A DNA stretch of 64,000 nucleotides, taken from contig NC_081406.1 of the NCBI RefSeq assembly GCF_030272615.1, positions 463,662,072 through 463,726,071 on the forward strand. The letters are read 5' to 3'. Made by a program: the position numbers and the translations under genes. Every line of letters starts with the position of its first letter. The first letter of the stretch is position 1. Source of the stretch: Cryptomeria japonica. Lineage: Eukaryota; Streptophyta; Pinopsida; Cupressales; Cupressaceae. Under the pieces are notes generated by a model. That model saw only the letters and a list, made by a program, of their open reading frames with translations. It was not told where the DNA came from and did no database searches. Below, one piece after another: positions 11,442-22,342 of the stretch.

Positions 11442-12491
11442 ATGATGAAGAAAGAAGGTCTGAAGTTCAACAAAGTTAACTATAGGATATGGAGTGACAG
11501 GATGAAGATTTACATTAAGAGTCTAGGAAGTCAATATTGGGATCACATAGAAACTAAGTATATTGCACCTACTGGAACTCTAACCGATGATCAGAAGAAA
11601 GAACAACAAGAAAACCATCAAGCATTGGAGGCTATTCTCAATTCCCTGTCTGATGTTAAATATGTAAATGTTCATGGTCTTGAAGCTACATATAAAGTAT
11701 GGAAAAAACTTGAAGAGATTTATAGCGGTGATGAACATGTTAAGATTGCTAAAGAGAAGAGTTTAAGAGGAATGTTTGATGACATGAGAATGTCTGAAGT
11801 TGAGAATATCCAGTGGTATGGTCAAAGGATAAAAGAGATAGTTGGGAAAATAAAGAGTGCAGGAGGGAAAGTGGAAGATGCCACAATGATCAGTAAGGTA
11901 CTGATAACCCTGCTACTAGTTTGTGCTATCCGAGTTGCAGCTATTCAAGAGCTGAAATCTATTGACAAAACAAAGGTAACTCTTGACTCTATCATTGGCA
12001 AACTTATTGCTTTTGAACTAAATGGCTATGATGTTAGTGTACAAAAATTAGAATCTGCATTCAGAGCTTCTGTGAGAAGAAGTAGAGATACCGGCCATAG
12101 CTATAAATCTAGATCTAGTAGAGATATTGATGATGAAGACAGTTTAGTGGAGCTTGAAGCATTGTTGGCAAAATGACTACCTAGAGGCACTGGGAAATAC
12201 AAAGGTAAGCTACCATTGAAATGTTTTGCTTGCAATAAGATTGGTCATATAGTAGCTAACTGTCCTAATGGTTTAAATGAATACAAGAGAGACAAATTTA
12301 AGAAGTATAAGGGTAAAGGCAAGAGAGGTTGTCTTGTTGCTATTGACAGTGGTATTATTGTTGATGAATATGATGATGATGCTAGTGAAGATATTGTGTT
12401 TATAGTTATTAAGGAAGAGATATCATATCAAAAGGCACTACTGTCCAAGATGGATAAATCTAATGATTGGATCATTGATAGTGGTTGTTAA
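11442..12491 (+). pseudogene. copia 2 gag and protease start, nearly open
   Basis: ATG at 11442 opens a 245-codon gag. NYRIWSDRMKIYIKSLGSQYW is the gag entry motif and the middle is a UBN2 domain (KVWKKLEEIYSG...). A TGA at 12174 interrupts it. The next open piece (12216-12491) has one intact zinc knuckle, CFACNKIGHIVANC (about 12219-12260), a Lys-rich tail, and the protease site IIDSGC at 12470-12488, immediately followed by a TAA where copia proteases have Ser/Thr before His-His-Met. Product: particle protein plus aspartic protease. Confidence 0.87.
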
Positions 12492-13648
12492 CATCACATG
12501 ACTGATGATTGGAGTAAATTTATTTCCTTGAAGGAATTTGATGGTAGTGTTTTCAGATTTAGCAATAACACACCCTATATGGTTAAAGGTAAGGGATATT
12601 TATCTTAATGGGAAGAGCAGTGTTGATGATGTCTATTGGGTTGAAGGCCTAAAGCACAATCTTCTAAGTGTCGCACAACTTAATGACAGAGGATACCCAC
12701 TGGAGTTTAGAAATGGTACGTGTAAAATCCATGACAACAAAGGTCAATTGATTGCAACCAGAAAACAAACCAGAGGTAATCTATTTCATCTTAATCCTAA
12801 AGTTAGAAAATGTTTGATTGCAAAGATAGATGATAGCTGGCTTTGGCATAGGAGATTTTGTCATATAAAATTTGATAACATTGTTAAAGTGAGCAAGTCT
12901 AGGATAGTAAGAGGTATGCCTTAGCTAGACAAGCCGGTTAATTCTCTTTGTAAAGAATGTCAGTTAGGAAAGATGACCTCTTCAACTTTCAAGAGGAAGT
13001 CCTTCTCAGCGGAGAACTTGTTAGACTTGGTTCATACAGATCTATGTGGACCAATAAGAACTAGAAGCATTTTAGGTGATAGATATTTCATGATCTTCAT
13101 TGATGATTGTTGAACGATGATGTGGGTCACATTCTTGAAGGATAAGAATGAATCTTTTGGTAAATTCAAGGCATTCAGAGCCTTAGTTGAGAAAGAGATT
13201 GGATAAAAGATAAAATGTCTGAGAACAAATCAAGGTGGTGAGTTTACTTCTGAGGAATTCACTAAGTATTATGATGAGAATGGTATCAAGTGACAACTTT
13301 CTACACCAAGGACACCACAACAAAATGGTATAACATAGAGGAACAACCTGTCAGTGGTTAAAGTACCTAGAACTATGTTGATACAAGGAAATGTAGCAAA
13401 TTTTTTTTGGAAAGAAGCTGTAAGTACAACTATCTACACAATGAACTGAGTTCTGGTCAAAAGAGGTAAGGACAAGACACCTTATGAGTATTGGTATGGA
13501 AGATCACCTGATGTTAGCTATTTTAAGAGCTTTGTTAGTAGATGTTTTATCAAAAGAGGTGATTACATAAGCAAGTTTGAAGCTAAGAGTGATGAAGGCA
13601 TATTTCTTGGCTATTCCACCAAGAGTAAGGCCAACAAATGCTTCAACA
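12492..13648 (+). pseudogene. copia 2 integrase, broken and split by an insertion
   Basis: After HHMTDDW comes the open piece 12538-12924 with the GAG-pre-integrase block (GLKHNLLSVAQL, WLWHRRFCHI). The zinc site closes with CKECQLGK. The DDE core is readable: HTDLCGP, then LRTNQGGEFTSEEF, where the second catalytic Asp of the usual D(H/N)GGE context reads Asn, and PQQNGIT*RNN, where the expected Glu codon is TAG. At least six stops follow. The coding sequence reaches GYSTKSKANKCFN and stops at 13648, where foreign DNA begins; it resumes at 17480. Confidence 0.85.
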
Positions 13649-14690
13649 ACTGGACTGATGTTCTCCATCTTGAAAACTTTTGTTTCTTCTCTTTAAAAGT
13701 GACAATTACTACCTTTGTGCTGCAATGAAAGAGAACAACAAAAGTTTGAAATAAAGACAAAATTATGAGGTTCCAGAATTAGGAAACCTCCTACACTTTA
13801 AGCTTATAAAAACTTGGGAAGGTGAACCCTTTGAAAGATTATTTTCTCAAAAAAATAGTAAATGGTTTGCAGAAAACTAGTGTAAATTCCTGCAAACTTT
13901 CCTTACTGGCCAGTACAACTAACCTAAATGGAAAATTGATTTGATTTTTTAAAAGAGGATCATAAAATGCAACAAAAACCAATAGATAAACTAGTGCCTT
14001 ATTTGGGCAACAGATTCATTTACAACAGACTGCAGCCTGATAAGAGAAACTAGTACACAAATCACAAGTTCTTGATCTATCAACTCTGAATATGCCTGAC
14101 ATACATAGAGACCTAATCTACATCAAAATTCATCATCCAATCCACACCAAGAGTACTGATATCAATGAATTTGGTCAAAGTATTTTATATTTTTATCCTT
14201 AAGAAAAAGAATCAAAACAACTTTATTAGATGCCTAACAAATCATTCAAATGAGAAATCCTTGATTACTTAAATGAAATAAACACTAGCATAGTGACATA
14301 GAGACAATGCAATTATGGATTTTAATTCTCTGGACTATATATTTCATTCCTCTATCAGAAGGTTATAAGTAGTTCATTTTGACTTAGAAATTGCTAAGAC
14401 AAAGGCAAATATTAATTTTGCCAGAGTTTAGCTACAAAAATTTGTGTCCCCTTTCTAGGTAGCGTTGGTATCCTTTTATACAAATCACGATGCAACAAGC
14501 TTGAGGCTAGCTGGAAGAATAATCTTACCTTAACAGTCATTTAATGCAAAATTTATATTTTTGTACCATTGCAATTCAAGGAGAAATCTAACATTCCTTC
14601 TAGGATGCGTGCCTCGTTAATTCACTGGGCATTCACTTGGAAAATGGCCGAAATGGCAAGACCCTATTACCCAAGATCAGATAAAACCAC

Positions 14691-14943
14691 CATCAGCTTC
14701 ATAATACCAGTGGATCATCTTGTGCCAGAGCATTGATGAGTTCTTATCTAAGAAAATACACAATAGCACACCATTATGTTCTTCGCATATCTCCCTACAG
14801 ATCTCCTGGATGCCTCTCACCAACCCATTTTCATCTTGAAGCAATGTCAGATGCAACTTGCATAGCTCTACCAATATTTCTTTTGAATATTTAAAATTCT
14901 TTAGCACCAATGGATCAGGAGGCCTTCTCTCTGAGCACTTTTC
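14691..14943 (-). pseudogene. Exon-like fragment of an unidentified host gene, in the insertion
   Basis: On the minus strand an open segment begins after an AG acceptor (AACTAAAG) and ends at a possible GT donor (GATG/GTGG). It reads EKCSERRPPDPLVLKNF, then helical sequence with LHLTLLQDENGLVRGIQEIC and an Asp/Lys/Ser tail. LLQDENGLVR looks like a HEAT/ARM-type helix, but I do not recognise the protein. Codon composition and lack of stops over about 84 codons set it apart from its surroundings. It may be an exon captured by the mobile element. Chance ORF is the alternative. Confidence 0.4.
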
Positions 14944-15363
14944 CTTTAGTTACCAAGTCACAACCTTTAATGTTTGAATGAGTTTCCATCACAATATAGA
15001 GACAACCATCCGATGATGGGAAACTAACATGCCTTTTAACTTCCCTGAGTAATCTACCTAGAAAAAGGCCCCACCACCCGGTGTTTGGTTGTTAAAAACT
15101 TAACTGCTACTGCACTGGGCCTGTAGAAAATCCAATCTTTCTGATTAAAGAATAAAACCTGAGATCCTAAGGTCACTGTCCCAAAAATACTTGCCGTGGG
15201 TTTCACTTGACTGCAAAATCAAATTCCTCGGATCGAGAGCCATCCACTGATATTTGACAAATCCATATCTGGGTAAAATTTAACCCTCGCAGATCTCAGC
15301 CACATGTCACCTCCTGGTTTGCTCATGAGTCACTCTGGACTCTACCTATCTTGCCACTTCATC

Positions 15364-16550
15364 AGTCACCAAGTCGCTGCCATTAACATTCGAGCACCTC
15401 CATCTTGCGGTATGGTGACAACCATGGATCTTCCTTGAACTTGCTTATTATTTACTTCCTCTGAACTGCTCTTCCTACAGGTCTCACTACTTAGTCACCA
15501 AGTTATGCCTCTTAGGCATCAAGCATCTTTCCATCATGACATGGCAACAACTATCAGATCATCCATCCAACCATTAGATGCCTATTGACTTTCCCATCAG
15601 TTAATTCACCTGGGCTACTCTCCTCTCTAGCGAATATCACTCTTTCGGCCAAACATCCTCTTCGGCTAGCCATTTTCTTATATCATCAAAATATTAGTTT
15701 CATCGATGCCATTATTTTATCGGCAGGATCAATTGATATTTCTTTGATGTGCCCTTGTCGATGGAACCGAGCTTTTGGTGAAACCATTTAGAGGTTCATC
15801 ACAAGCAAGGTCTACTTGACATTCATCTTGATGACATACACCTGCTCTACCACATGGCACACCATGATTTTCTCCCAATATCCACCTGAGCATGGTCCCA
15901 TCTGCCACCTTAGCACTACTGGACCCACCACCATTTTCAGATAAACCTCCTCTTCAACTAGCCATTTTCATATTTTATTGAAACCCTAGTTTCATCGACA
16001 CCATTCATGTCAATGAAACTGATGCCTTTGGTAAGTCCCTTCAATGATCCATAGAAGCCATGGTCTTCTCAATATACACCTTGATGATATGTCACCTATC
16101 TGCCACATGGCACCCTTTGATTGTCTCCAGAGTTTACAACTAGGTGCCACCTATCGCGAGGGTACTCATTCTGGGCTCACCACTTTGACACCTTAGCTTG
16201 GCCTCCACTAATTGATGAAATGAACCACCTACCTTAACCACTTGCATGAACTATCAGCCATGGTTTACCTCTAGTGGTTTGTCACCAAGTCGCAGCCGAT
16301 ATCTAGTGAGCATTTTTACATCACGACATAGCGACAACCCTTGGATCCATCTTGATCACCATTGATCTTTTTTTATCGGCTCAACCCTTAGCCCCTCTAA
16401 GTGGCTACATCCTATGCCACAGTATCACCATGTGTCTGCCACTTGTTTGCCACCTCATCAGTCACCAAGTCGCAGCCATTAATAGTCAATCACCTTCGCA
16501 TGATAGTATAGTGATGGTCGTGGATCTGCTTTCAACCTGCTCGCTGTTTA
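15364..16550. repeat. Dispersed diverged repeats (GTCACCAAGTCGCAGCC family) in the insertion
   Basis: Copies begin at about 15364, 15493, 16281 and 16461, with a weaker one at 14949. Each has GTCACCAAGTC-like sequence followed 50-80 bases later by a GACA..GGCAACAAC..GGATC-like segment. A second pair is TCTTCGGCTAGCCATTTTC (15658) and TCTTCAACTAGCCATTTTC (15950), each followed by TTTCATCGA. The spacing is irregular, so this is a family of old internal duplications, not a clean tandem array. Confidence 0.6.
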
Positions 16551-17063
16551 ACTTGCCCTTTTACTGCAAAATTTTGGACACTTTGAGATGTGCACAAGTG
16601 GCCCACCGCTTATGAGCTACCACTTGCCAGAATCCCATAATATTTGATACTTAGGATATATGTGGCCTTGCACATAAATACTAAAATGCTCTTCCCTATG
16701 GCCAATGTGGGATAAAAGGTTCACCTTAGCCCTTTCCATCGAGTCATCAAGATAGTCTGAAAACCTCACTTCTGATCTTCTTGGACTTTCTGTGCTTCAC
16801 ACCTTTCTCACTGATCTCACCACTTATTCGCCATGTCACAATGAATAACAATCGAGACAGTTGCGAGATCAACAGGAACCTGCCCAATCTTTAGGAAGCC
16901 TGACAGATACATAGGAAAAGAAATAAGACTTAGGTAGAATTAACATTTATCAGAACCCACCCAGGCCTAAACTTAAAAGGGGCCCCTCCGATGATGCACA
17001 GACCCTTCCACTTAAGTGGAAAAAGGCAATGAGCAAAGACCTTTAATCAAAAGAAAGAGACAT

Positions 17064-17220
17064 TTTGAACCTTGAACCTTGAACCGATTTGCAAATGGTT
17101 CAAAACAGACATAACGCATTCTCACTTGCTTATTAAAAATATTACAAAGTCATGACTCATGCAAGAGAAATGATTGAACCTTGAACCTTGAACCAAAAAG
17201 GTTCAAGGGTTCAAGTTCAA
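17064..17220. repeat. CCTTGAA heptamer repeats with a perfect-loop hairpin
   Basis: TTGAACCTTGAACCTTGAACC occurs at about 17065-17084 and again at 17174-17194. The second copy is followed by AAAAA (17195-17199) and GGTTCAAGGGTTCAAGTTCAA (17200-17220), forming a 21-bp stem with one-base bulges. It lies near the right end of the insertion. Confidence 0.7.
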
Positions 17221-17479
17221 TATGAATTATAATAATGTGCTACAAAGGCTTAATTTTTCTAAATGTTTTCATGAAAGAGTAAAAACCCTAAACCCTCAGA
17301 ACCACAAACTTGTAGGCAAAGGTCAAATTCTAAATTTTGACAGACTCCAATAGCTAAAAGGAAATATTTTCAACATATTTGAAATAGTGATAACAGATTC
17401 ATCAAGTGCCATTAGAAAGTGCAGAGAAGAATTTTAAAATGGGTCACTCAAAATCTCAAAATTTTAATAGGTCCCAACA

Positions 17480-19390
17480 CGAACAGAAAGAATTGTTGAG
17501 AGTGCTGATGTTCATGTAGAGGAATGTCCTGAAATTTCAGAAGGAAGCAGTTCAGAGAGAAAGGATGAAGATCCTTCCATTTTTCTTTTGGAACCTGAAA
17601 CTGTTAAATCAGAAACTGGTAAAGCAAATCCTAGTGTACTTGTTCAACCAAAACAAATAAATTCAGAGGAAGAAGACAATGAAGATGTTGAACCTGAAGA
17701 GAATGACCATGTTATTCTTAGATATGTGAGACTGAATCACAGTCATGAGTAGATTATTGGGGATAAGGATGCTAGAGTACTAACTAGAAGGAAAATTAGA
17801 GAGATCTCTTGCATGATCTCCACCATTGAACCAAGAAGTGCTAAGGAGGCATTTGGTGATGATCATTGGGTGAAAGCAATGGAAGCGGAAATGGATCCAA
17901 TTGAGAAGAACAACACTTGGACCTTGGTACACCGACTAGTAAACAAGAATGTCATAGGTACTAAATGGGTGTTCAGAAACAAGTTAAATGAAGATGGTGT
18001 TGTAGTTCTCAACAAGGCAAGATTAGTTTGCAAGGGTTATGCGCAAGAAGAAGGAAAAGACTATGGTGAAACTTTTACACCAGTAGCAAGTTTGGAAGGA
18101 GTTAGAACATTACTTGCATTTGCATCCCATAAGAAGTTCAAGGTATACCAGATGGATGTTAAGTTTGCATTTTTGAATGAGATATTGGAAGAAGAGGTTT
18201 ATATAGAGCAGCCTGATGGTTATGCATTGACAGATAAGGAAGACATGGTATGCAGATTGCATAAAGCTTTGTATGGATTAAAGTAGGCACCCATAGCATG
18301 GTATGAGAGGCTTGATACATATCCGATGAAGATAGGCTTCACAAGAACCAGTGACGACAACAACATTTATCTCAAGTCTAAAGGAGATGAAATACTGGTC
18401 AGTGAAGTATTTGTTGATGACATTATATTTGGAGGTAATGATGTCATGAGCAATAGTTTTGTAAATGAAATGAAGAATGAGTTTGAGATACCATTAGTAG
18501 GGGAAATAAAAAAATTCATAGGCTTGTAGATACAACAGATGAAGAATGGTATTTTCATTACTCAATCTAAGTATGTGAAAGAAGTTTTGAAGACTTTTGG
18601 CATGAGTGACTGTAAACCAGTTGGAACTCCAATGGTTATAGGTTGTAAATTGTCCAAGGAAAATGTATCTAAGTCTATAGATGAAAAGGAATATAGGTCA
18701 ATGATTGGAAAATTAAACTATGTTGTTCACAGTCGACCAGATATTTCCCATTCAGTTGGTATAGTTGCTAGATTTCAGAAAAATCCAAAGGAAGCACATC
18801 TGGTAGCAACCAAGAGAATTTTTAGATATCTGAAAGGTACAGTTGACCATAGGTTATGGTATCCATATGGAGAAAACTTTGATTTGAAGGCATACACTAA
18901 TGTTGATTGGGAAGGAAATGTTGATGACCAAAAGAGTATTACTGGTGGAGCATTCTTTCTAGGAGGAAGGTTAGTTTCATGGAGTAGTAAAAAGCAGAGT
19001 TGTACTTCACAATCTACTGCTGAAGTTGAGTATATTAAAACTTATATGAATTTGACACAAGCTATTAGGATAAGGCACATTTTGGAAGGTTTTAAGATGA
19101 AGAAATCATAACCTATAAATATTTTGTGTGATAATACAAGTGCAATAAATATTTCTAAGAATCTTGTTTTGCATGCAAGGACTAAGCACATTGAATTGAA
19201 GTATCACTTTTTGAGGGAAAAAGTTCAAAGTAAAGATGTTATCTTAGAGCATGTTTGTACCCAGGAGCAGCTTGCAGATATCTTTACCAAACCTCTTCCT
19301 AAGACCACTTTTGAGTATCTTATAAGTCAGTTGAGCATGATGTTGATTGCATCTGTCCCTGAATTACTTGCAGAATCTTGCATGGATTGA
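17480..19390 (+). pseudogene. copia 2 integrase tail, reverse transcriptase and RNase H, broken
   Basis: Begins with the integrase-RT linker (acidic, Glu-rich), then RT: open piece 17813-18286 with IGTKWVFRNK, ARLVCKGYAQEEG, QMDVKFAFLNE and LHKALYGLK; a TAG at 18284-18286 follows (Gln in relatives). The next piece, 18326-18529, has the catalytic FVDDIIFGG (about 18412-18438). 18539-19111 holds the RT-RNase H connection and RNase H (VHSRPDISHSVG, LRYLKGT-like block, AEVEYI), and 19124-19390 the RNase H end with DNTSAINISKN and LADIFTKPLPK. Four stops separate otherwise open frames, so this half is better kept than the integrase. Confidence 0.9.
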
Positions 19391-19660
19391 TGTTTTTGGA
19401 AGTGGAGGTATTCCACATGGGGAGCATCAAGTTGCAGTATGTTGATGCACCATGACAATTTGGAATTACATGTTTTACTTTCAATTTGGCATTGTTGTCA
19501 AAAGGGGAGAAGAATTATGTGTCTGATTAGGTGAACCAGCGAAAGACTGGAGACAAACAGAGCATGGTGAATACTTGGTAATGTAAACCAGGATTCCTAT
19601 TCACCAATCCACAACAACACAACAATCAGAGGCATTGATATTTGTATTGCCACTAATGCC

Positions 19661-19670
19661 AAAGGGGGAG
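19661..19670 (+). other. Polypurine tract, copia 2
   Basis: AAAGGGGGAG, two bases before the 3' LTR; identical to that of copia 1. Confidence 0.9.
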
Positions 19671-19672
19671 AT

Positions 19673-21090
19673 TGTTGGCATTTTTCATATAGATTGCATT
19701 AATGATATGTTGGCATTGATGTCAATTGAACCAGTGAATGGTATTCATGATATTGCTGATGTTATTGTTATTATTTCTATTATCTTATAACCGGTATGAT
19801 AAACCTTGAGGAAGATGTTTTAAACCGGTATATGGCATTTTGTAAGTTGAACCGGTGTAAAGGGTTAAACCTTTCTATGTTATGTAACACGTAAACCCTA
19901 CCAGTTGTTTTCTATTAAAACCCTAATTGATCAAGTTTGTTGGTTTAACATCTAATGTTGAATAGTAATGATGGGGACACGTGTGATCATTGTATGAGGA
20001 CAAGTTTGGATTGATTTAGCATGTTTTAGAAAGGTGCAAAGTGGATTGCATCTAATGCATAGCGCATGATGAGTTACAAAGTCCAATGAAGCGATGATCA
20101 TGGAGCGGTTGGAAATTTCTTGAAGAATGTGAAGAGATTGTTATGATTTCTAATGGTCAAGATTGTATTGACTTGTTTTTAATCTTGATGATGAGAATTA
20201 GGTTTTTGTTGTGTAACCTGCCTAGTTGATGATATTGTTTTGTTAAGTGTTGGCAAAGTTGACAAGATTGGCAAAACCTAATTGAGTGTGTGGTTTCCTA
20301 ACCGGTGGATGGATCTGCAGTTTGAGTAAAGCCAGATTGAAGCTTAAGAAGGATCTAATCAAGAAGATGTAGTACTATTCAGACAGATCAAGAAAACCTA
20401 TTATTTTCTAACAATTACAACAAAAATTTAAATCCCCTAACTGGGTAAGCTCTAACAAGCTTGGTTACTTTCTAAATCCTCTCACAAGGTGGTCCATTAG
20501 TTTGGATTCTCAAATCCTCTAGTGAGGTTACTCCAAACAAGGTATTGTGCTTTTCATCAAGGCATATTTGTAAATCCCTTAACCAAGTGATTCCTAACAG
20601 AATCAGTTCTTAACATGACTTATTGTAAAAGCTGTAATAGGCTTGGCTCCTAACTGGGCGAACTTCAGAAGAGTTTAGATAGCTATCCTTGTGAGTCTCA
20701 TCTCACCGTGGTTTTTACCTATTTGGGTTTTCCACATATAAATATTTGTGTCAAGTGGTGAATGATTTTGTGGTTATGATCTTATTTGTTGATTTGATTA
20801 ACTACTTAACTATTCTGATAAGGCATGATAACTAGAAGCATTGAGAGATGAATATGTTGACATATGATTAAGTATTTTTTATGTTTACAAGATTGAAGTT
20901 GTTTATGATTAAGTTGTCATAAAAGTCAAACCGGTTGATGTTGGTTGATGTTGAGTATTGATCCTGATAAGTGAAAGTTTACTTTGTGAGTTTGAATTTG
21001 AGTTTGGGAGTTTGTATCAATTTTTCAGTATACTGATTCACCCCCCCTCTCAGTATTCTACCAGATACTTATTCTTTCATCATACCATCA
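19673..21090 (+). repeat. 3' LTR of copia element 2 (1418 bp)
   Basis: Starts TGTTGGCATTTT, ends ATACCATCA, and aligns along its length with 9928-11370. Differences include many C/T and G/A changes at ACCGGT palindromes. Confidence 0.95.
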
Positions 21091-21095
21091 TTCCC
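21091..21095. repeat. Target-site duplication, right copy (TTCCC)
   Basis: Matches 9923-9927 exactly. Confidence 0.92.
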
Positions 21096-21673
21096 TTCTT
21101 CCATGGTGGTTTCCTTTCTTTGGGGGATGAGGACAATTGTATGCATATATATACATGATATACATGAGTTATCATATAAAAAGAATAATAACTCCAAAGT
21201 TAGGTGAAACCACCTCATGTTTTGTGCTCTATGTTCATTATCCTTTTATTTATCCTCTTTTGGGGGCTAAATTATTGCGATAATGTTCTTGTCTTCTTAG
21301 CGTGTATCCTACCTTAAATAAATTGCTCCCAATAAGGTGTACACAATCGCTTTAACATGGGGGTATACACTTTTCTCATGATTCTCTCTTTTGATACTTA
21401 AAGTTACTTAGCAAACTTTATCTTTACTTTGTAATTTCTGGTATTCTTTTCATGACTCATAGTAAGAAAACCTTACTAGTTGTAGTCATGGTTCTCTCTC
21501 TCACGATCTTCCCTTTTACCTTATCATTAAATTTGTAAGACCCTAAAGTCAACTGGGGCCTCGGTGAATCTTGCCTCCTTGGCATGGTGAAAGTCTTTCA
21601 ATCTAAATTCCTTGTACTTTACCAATAGTATTTGTGTAATCTCATACTCTGCTAAAATGGGGGCTAAAAGTAA
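21096..21673 (+). other. Ty3/gypsy remnant, 3' non-coding part with polypurine tract
   Basis: Continues the gypsy DNA interrupted at 9923. No coding frame. It ends in CTCATACTCTGCTAAAATGGGGGCTAAAAG, whose purine-rich tract (21656-21670) sits directly before the TG of the following LTR. A sequence of the same form recurs at 25450-25475. Confidence 0.5.
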
Positions 21674-22342
21674 TGTCCTAAAATTGGACCCCTAGCAATT
21701 TTTTACTATAGTTGGGTCTTTGCCTTAGTGTTTGCACCCCTTGACCTGATTGGAGACTTGAATATTCTCATGCACATCAAAAACACCATGTAACTTATAA
21801 ATGCACTTTGCCTGCACCTTGATCCTACCCCAAATTAAGGCAAGACCAGGGCGTGGCACATTGGTCCACCTTAAGGGGGTCCTATCTCAAATTGAAGTAG
21901 AAAAATCCCCCATACGTTGGCTCAAGTCAAAAAATTAATCATTTAATCCTATTGGAAAGTATATAAGAGGGATTTCCCCTCCCATTTGATGATCAAAGAT
22001 CTAAGGTATACACACAAGAGGTCATCAAGCATTCAAGAGATCAAGTATTCAATAATTCAAGAGCAATTGATGTTTTTTAGTCTTCCTTCAAGCTTTGGAG
22101 CAACAATAGAGTCAAGATTTCAAGCACTGAAGAGGAGATCAACATTAAAATTCATGAAACCCTAATTCCATGTGGAGCCAAGAAAAATTCACAAGGAGGT
22201 AAAAGCATTTCATTTTCAGTCAATTCAACATCCCCTCAAAGAGGAGGATTTCTAATTTCAGTCATTGCATTTACATTATTTCAACTACTTAGTTAATTCT
22301 AAAATCGGGGTTTGACCTAAAGGAAAACCCCTATTCCCAACA
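21674..22342 (+). repeat. Probable Ty3/gypsy LTR
   Basis: Starts TGTCCTAAAATTGG after a polypurine tract and contains a TATA box at 21960. It is followed by CCCTATTCCCAACA, taken as its end. No second copy is clear enough for alignment, so the right end is tentative. Confidence 0.45.
21960..21966 (+). promoter_or_regulatory. TATA box of the gypsy LTR
   Basis: TATATAAGAGGG, about 290 bases into the LTR, in the usual position between U3 and R. It is followed by repeated TCAAG-rich sequence. Activity is unknown. Confidence 0.5.

Larger units (their letters stand above)
13649..17474. other. 3.8-kb foreign insertion inside copia 2 pol
   Basis: Copia integrase C-terminal coding stops at ...KCFN (13648) and resumes at TERIVESADVHVEE (17480). 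Nothing in between resembles copia. CAACA occurs at both junctions (13644-13648 and 17475-17479), a possible 5-bp target duplication. No terminal inverted repeats or LTRs are visible at its edges. It holds one exon-like segment on the minus strand, several copies of a GTCACCAAGTCGCAGCC motif, and CCTTGAA heptamer repeats. It could be a transposon that captured gene pieces; the class cannot be assigned. Confidence 0.7.
9928..21090 (+). mobile_element. Complete but dead Ty1/copia element 2 with TSD and internal insertion
   Basis: Both LTRs begin TGTTGGCATTTT and end ATACCATCA, flanked by perfect TTCCC duplications, so both ends are certain. Internal order: primer-binding site, gag with one zinc knuckle, protease, integrase, RT, RNase H, polypurine tract. 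The total is 11,163 bp, of which about 3.8 kb (13649-17474) is foreign. The LTRs differ visibly (roughly 7% over the first 235 bases by eye), so the insertion is old. Many stops occur in pol. Confidence 0.95.
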
